Source of the DNA: Pseudoramibacter faecis
GTDB taxonomy: Bacteria > Bacillota > Clostridia > Eubacteriales > Eubacteriaceae
NCBI RefSeq assembly: GCF_036289405.1
Contig: NZ_JAYFFI010000005.1
Location: forward strand, 52,527 to 116,526
DNA: 64,000 bases
Direction: 5' to 3'
In this document: positions 61,374-64,000 of the stretch, piece by piece
Layout: every line of letters begins with the position of its first letter
Numbering within the stretch: the stretch's first letter is position 1
Notes under the pieces: model-generated
The model's database searches: none
What the model was told of the DNA's origin: nothing
Seen by the model: only the letters and a program-made list of their open reading frames with translations
Program-made: the position numbers and the translations under genes

Positions 61374-61664
61374 TTAAACCCCTTCGAAAAATTCGATGGC
61401 CTTGCTGTCTTCCGTCAGTTTGACGATGGCCTTCTTCCAGTCGGAGGTTCTGCCGACGGTGTAGCCCCGTCTTTTCGTCTTGCCTTTCATGTTCATGGTG
61501 GTCACTTTCGCGACCGTCACATCAAAGATTTCTTCGACAGCGTTTTTGATTTCGATTTTATTGGCGTCCTTGGCAACTCTGAAGGTATATTTCTTCTGTT
61601 CGGTGTTGTCCATGCTCTTTTCAGAGATGATCGGACGGATAATGATATCGCGTGCGTCCTTCAT
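61374..61664 (-). CDS. rplW: 50S ribosomal protein L23
   Basis: 96 residues: IIRPIISEKSMDNTEQKKYT and the loop MKGKTKRRGYTVGRTSDWKK that reaches the exit tunnel. Docking site for trigger factor and SRP. Its start shares one base with the rplD stop. Confidence 0.98.
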   Translation of the reverse strand: MKDARDIIIRPIISEKSMDNTEQKKYTFRVAKDANKIEIKNAVEEIFDVTVAKVTTMNMKGKTKRRGYTVGRTSDWKKAIVKLTEDSKAIEFFEGV

Positions 61665-62284
61665 TAGGCATATACCTCCTCAATCTTCGCCAGCGCATCC
61701 TTGGTGAGCACCAGCACGTCGTATTTTAGCATGTCATAAACGTTGAGCTCAGCGACGGTGGTCGCCCGGCTCTTCGGAATATTGCGGGCGGACAGATAAA
61801 CATTGTCCACCTTTTCCGGTGTGACCACCAGCGCCTTCGGTGCATCAATCGCGGTCAGCGCAGCGATCATATCTTTGGTTTTGGGCGCGTCGAAGTTAAA
61901 CGCATCGACCACGCGGAGCTCCTTGTCGGCAAATTTCGCCGAGAACACCGAGCGCATCGCGAGATTGCGGACCTTCTTGTTGACCTTTTTGCTGAAGTCT
62001 CTGGCTTTCGGCGCAAAAATGACGCCGCCGCCGACCCACAGGGGCGAACGGCTGGAACCGGCGCGGGCGCGACCTGTGCCCTTCTGACGCCACGGCTTTC
62101 TGCCGCCGCCGCGCACTTCAGATCGGGTCTTGCTGCCTTTGGTTCCCTGGCGTTTATTGGCCAATTGCGCGACGACAACCTGATGAACCACCGGTTCGTT
62201 CGGTTCGATCCCGAAGACGCGGTCGCTCAGTTCGGCACTGTCGACGACATTTCCTTTAATATCTAAAATATCGATTTTTGGCAT
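61664..62284 (-). CDS. rplD: 50S ribosomal protein L4
   Basis: 206 residues. The extended loop TKTRSEVRGGGRKPWRQKGT followed by GRARAGS lines the exit tunnel. In some bacteria L4 represses the S10 operon, but no such leader is evident here. Confidence 0.98.
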   Translation of the reverse strand: MPKIDILDIKGNVVDSAELSDRVFGIEPNEPVVHQVVVAQLANKRQGTKGSKTRSEVRGGGRKPWRQKGTGRARAGSSRSPLWVGGGVIFAPKARDFSKKVNKKVRNLAMRSVFSAKFADKELRVVDAFNFDAPKTKDMIAALTAIDAPKALVVTPEKVDNVYLSARNIPKSRATTVAELNVYDMLKYDVLVLTKDALAKIEEVYA

Positions 62285-62301
62285 TTGACTTCCTCCTTGC
62301 G

Positions 62302-62937
62302 TTATTCGGCAGCTTTCACACTGCTTTTGACGGAAACCACGCCACCTCTCGGCCCCGGGACGGCACCTTTGATGAGCAGAAGATTGTTTTCCGCGTCCAC
62401 CTGAACGATTTCGAGGTTCAGGGCTGTGACGTTTTTATTCCCCATCTGCCCGGCGAGATGTTTGCCCTTGGGCACACGGGCCGGATAGGCCGATGCGCCC
62501 ATGGAGCCGGCGCTGCGGTGATATTTGGAACCGTGCGCCATGGGACCTCTCTGCTGGCCCCAGCGTTTGATGGCACCGGCATAGCCCTTCCCTTTGGACT
62601 TGCCCGAAACATCAACCTTGTCGCCCGCTTCGAAAACGTCGGCTTTAATTTCCTGGCCGGCTTCCAGCGACGCGCAGTCGTCCAATCTGAATTCGCGCAG
62701 CGTCCGGGCGTAAGCCACCCCGTATTTGTCAAAATGACCTTTCGCCGGTTTGACGACATTCTTTTCTTTAATGTCTCCATAAGCCAACTGCACCGCTTCG
62801 TAGCCATCGTTTTCGAGGGTTTTCTTCTGCACCACCGTGCAGGGTCCTGCCTGAACAACGGTGACCGGCACGACGGTTCCATCTTCCTGGAAGATCTGCG
62901 TCATCCCGATTTTCTTACCGATAATTGCTTTTTTCAT
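62302..62937 (-). CDS. rplC: 50S ribosomal protein L3
   Basis: 211 residues: AIIGKKIGMTQIFQEDGTVV at the start, and GKGYAGAIKRWGQQRGPMAH in the loop near the peptidyl transferase centre. Confidence 0.98.
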   Translation of the reverse strand: MKKAIIGKKIGMTQIFQEDGTVVPVTVVQAGPCTVVQKKTLENDGYEAVQLAYGDIKEKNVVKPAKGHFDKYGVAYARTLREFRLDDCASLEAGQEIKADVFEAGDKVDVSGKSKGKGYAGAIKRWGQQRGPMAHGSKYHRSAGSMGASAYPARVPKGKHLAGQMGNKNVTALNLEIVQVDAENNLLLIKGAVPGPRGGVVSVKSSVKAAE

Positions 62938-63000
62938 TTTTCCTCCTGATTATTGGATCACCCTTGCGATCATAATACTTTGGCTGACAATCTTAATCTT

Positions 63001-63309
63001 TTAGAGCTTGATTTCGATATCGACGCCGGAAGGCAGATTGAGGCGCATCAGCGCGTCGACTGTTTTCGGGGTCGGTTCGAGGATGTCGATCAAACGCTTG
63101 TGGGTTCTGATTTCAAACTGTTCTCTGGAATCCTTGTATTTGTGGACGGCGCGGAGAATCGTGACGACTTCCTTATCTGTCGGCAGCGGAATCGGCCCGG
63201 AAACAGCAGCGCCGGTGCGCTTCACCGTTTCGACAATGCGCTGTGCGGATTGATCCAGCAATTTGTGATCGAAAGCTTTTAACCGAATTCTAATTTTTTG
63301 TTTGCTCAT
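63001..63309 (-). CDS. rpsJ: 30S ribosomal protein S10
   Basis: 102 residues, KQKIRIRLKAFDHKLLDQSA at the start; also the transcription factor NusE. The ATG at 63309 has GGAGG upstream; the open frame to 63513 is leader DNA. First gene of the superoperon. Confidence 0.98.
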   Translation of the reverse strand: MSKQKIRIRLKAFDHKLLDQSAQRIVETVKRTGAAVSGPIPLPTDKEVVTILRAVHKYKDSREQFEIRTHKRLIDILEPTPKTVDALMRLNLPSGVDIEIKL

Positions 63310-63534
63310 ACCTTTAACAAACCTCCTAAAGTTTTTAAGGTGCTGCGCTCCTTCGCCTGTCCACCCTCCCGGGTGTTCACAGAGGCTGTCCGAAAAAAAC
63401 CGGGCCCGTGCCCTTTTTCTTTCGCTCTGCTCAGACGATATTCGCCCGATTCTGTGATCGTGACATACTCCTCGGAAGTGACCTGAATTAGTAACAGCAA
63501 CTTCCCGATTCATCGCAGACAGCCAACCTTAGTT
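63310..63534 (-). other. S10 operon leader (no gene seen)
   Basis: About 225 bases between the S10 promoter and rpsJ. GC-rich inverted segments occur, such as CACCCTCCCGGGTG (63363-63376), whose CACCC-GGGTG pair could form a hairpin, but no T tract follows on the minus strand and no gene is present. The stretch from the promoter to the tuf terminator (63564-63732) is AT-rich and otherwise empty. Confidence 0.45.
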
Positions 63535-63563
63535 AGTATAATGGAATTCTTCTCGGCGCGCAA
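63535..63563 (-). promoter_or_regulatory. promoter of the S10 superoperon
   Basis: Minus strand: -35 TTGCGC (63558-63563), 17-bp spacer, -10 TATACT (63535-63540). With no other strong promoter evident up to rpmJ, it probably drives most of the superoperon. Confidence 0.65.
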
Positions 63564-63732
63564 GTTTTTTTTGATGAATTCTCAAAATATTTTCATTTCT
63601 CTTTCAAACTGTTTTCATCGTTGCACCGCTTAAGCTTTTATTCAGTTCTTTCTAAAGCCTTTGTTTGTCTGCCGTCATTCGCAAACGTGCAGGGCATGAT
63701 TTCGCTGTCCTCTCTCCTAAATCGCAGGCACT

Positions 63733-63758
63733 AAAAAAGACCCGCCGGTCGGTGGGTC
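63733..63758 (-). terminator. terminator of tuf
   Basis: GACCCGCC (63739-63746) pairs with GGTGGGTC (63751-63758), with one G-T pair; TTTTTT follows on the minus strand, about 25 bp after the tuf stop. Confidence 0.9.
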
Positions 63759-63781
63759 CTTGACGGTTTGGTTTCGGTCTG

Positions 63782-64000
<219 letters not shown>

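Overview
The window looks like a chromosomal segment of a low-to-mid-GC Gram-positive anaerobe of the Clostridia/Eubacteriales. The grounds are a complete S10-spc-alpha ribosomal superoperon with secY-adk-map-KOW-infA-rpmJ in the middle, zinc-type S14, S4 and L36, a Firmicutes-type phoH-ybeY-dgkA-era-recO block, an EcfA1-EcfA2-EcfT module next to truA, and a TPP-riboswitch-controlled thiC. A family such as Eubacteriaceae would fit, but that is inference. Core genes are GC-rich, while two accessory regions are visibly AT-richer.

Layout, left to right. (1) 1-1495: partial SGNH hydrolase, flavodoxin-like protein, macro-domain protein. (2) 2128-9542: a decaying metallophore-like nonribosomal peptide locus. 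In transcription order (minus strand) it holds a broken ECF-type ATPase and an EcfT remnant, an IS110-family transposon relic on the plus strand, a fragment of a heterocyclization (Cy) domain, a TubC-like docking segment fused to a second Cy domain with four in-frame stops, an intact type II thioesterase, a frameshifted free-standing condensation domain, an intact carrier protein, a frameshifted second thioesterase, and an intact Sfp-type phosphopantetheinyl transferase. (3) 9823-17834: thiC with its riboswitch and terminator, an ABC ATPase/FtsX-type permease pair, a possible TraX relic, a double-Nudix fusion, mnmA, a DUF308 protein. (4) 17924-24047: a CsbB/YfhO-type glycosylation pair, pepD, an uncharacterised membrane protein. 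(5) 24119-34357: recO-era-dgkA-ybeY-phoH, a histidine phosphatase, typA, a lone eutH, an SPFH protein, and a MarR gene followed by a dead UvrA-like gene.

(6) 34649-47588: rpsI and rplM, then an apparently inserted catabolic operon (MFS transporter, FGGY kinase, M81 metallopeptidase, GlpA-like dehydrogenase, NAD(P)/FAD oxidoreductase, DUF1667 protein) with its DeoR regulator, then truA and ecfT-ecfA2-ecfA1. In many Firmicutes truA is followed directly by rplM-rpsI, so the catabolic block seems to have entered this junction. A strong promoter upstream of the MFS gene is flanked and overlapped by repeated TTATCACC boxes, probable DeoR operators. (7) 47707-64000: rplQ-rpoA-rpsD-rpsK-rpsM, rpmJ-infA-KOW-map-adk-secY, the spc and S10 clusters up to rpsJ, and the 3' end of tuf at the window edge.

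Nearly all genes are on the minus strand; flavodoxin, pepD and the transposon relic are the plus-strand exceptions. The two regions most worth study are the catabolic operon with M81 and FGGY proteins, whose substrate is unknown, and the decaying metallophore locus, whose transposon relic keeps a structured segment where IS110 elements encode a bridge RNA.
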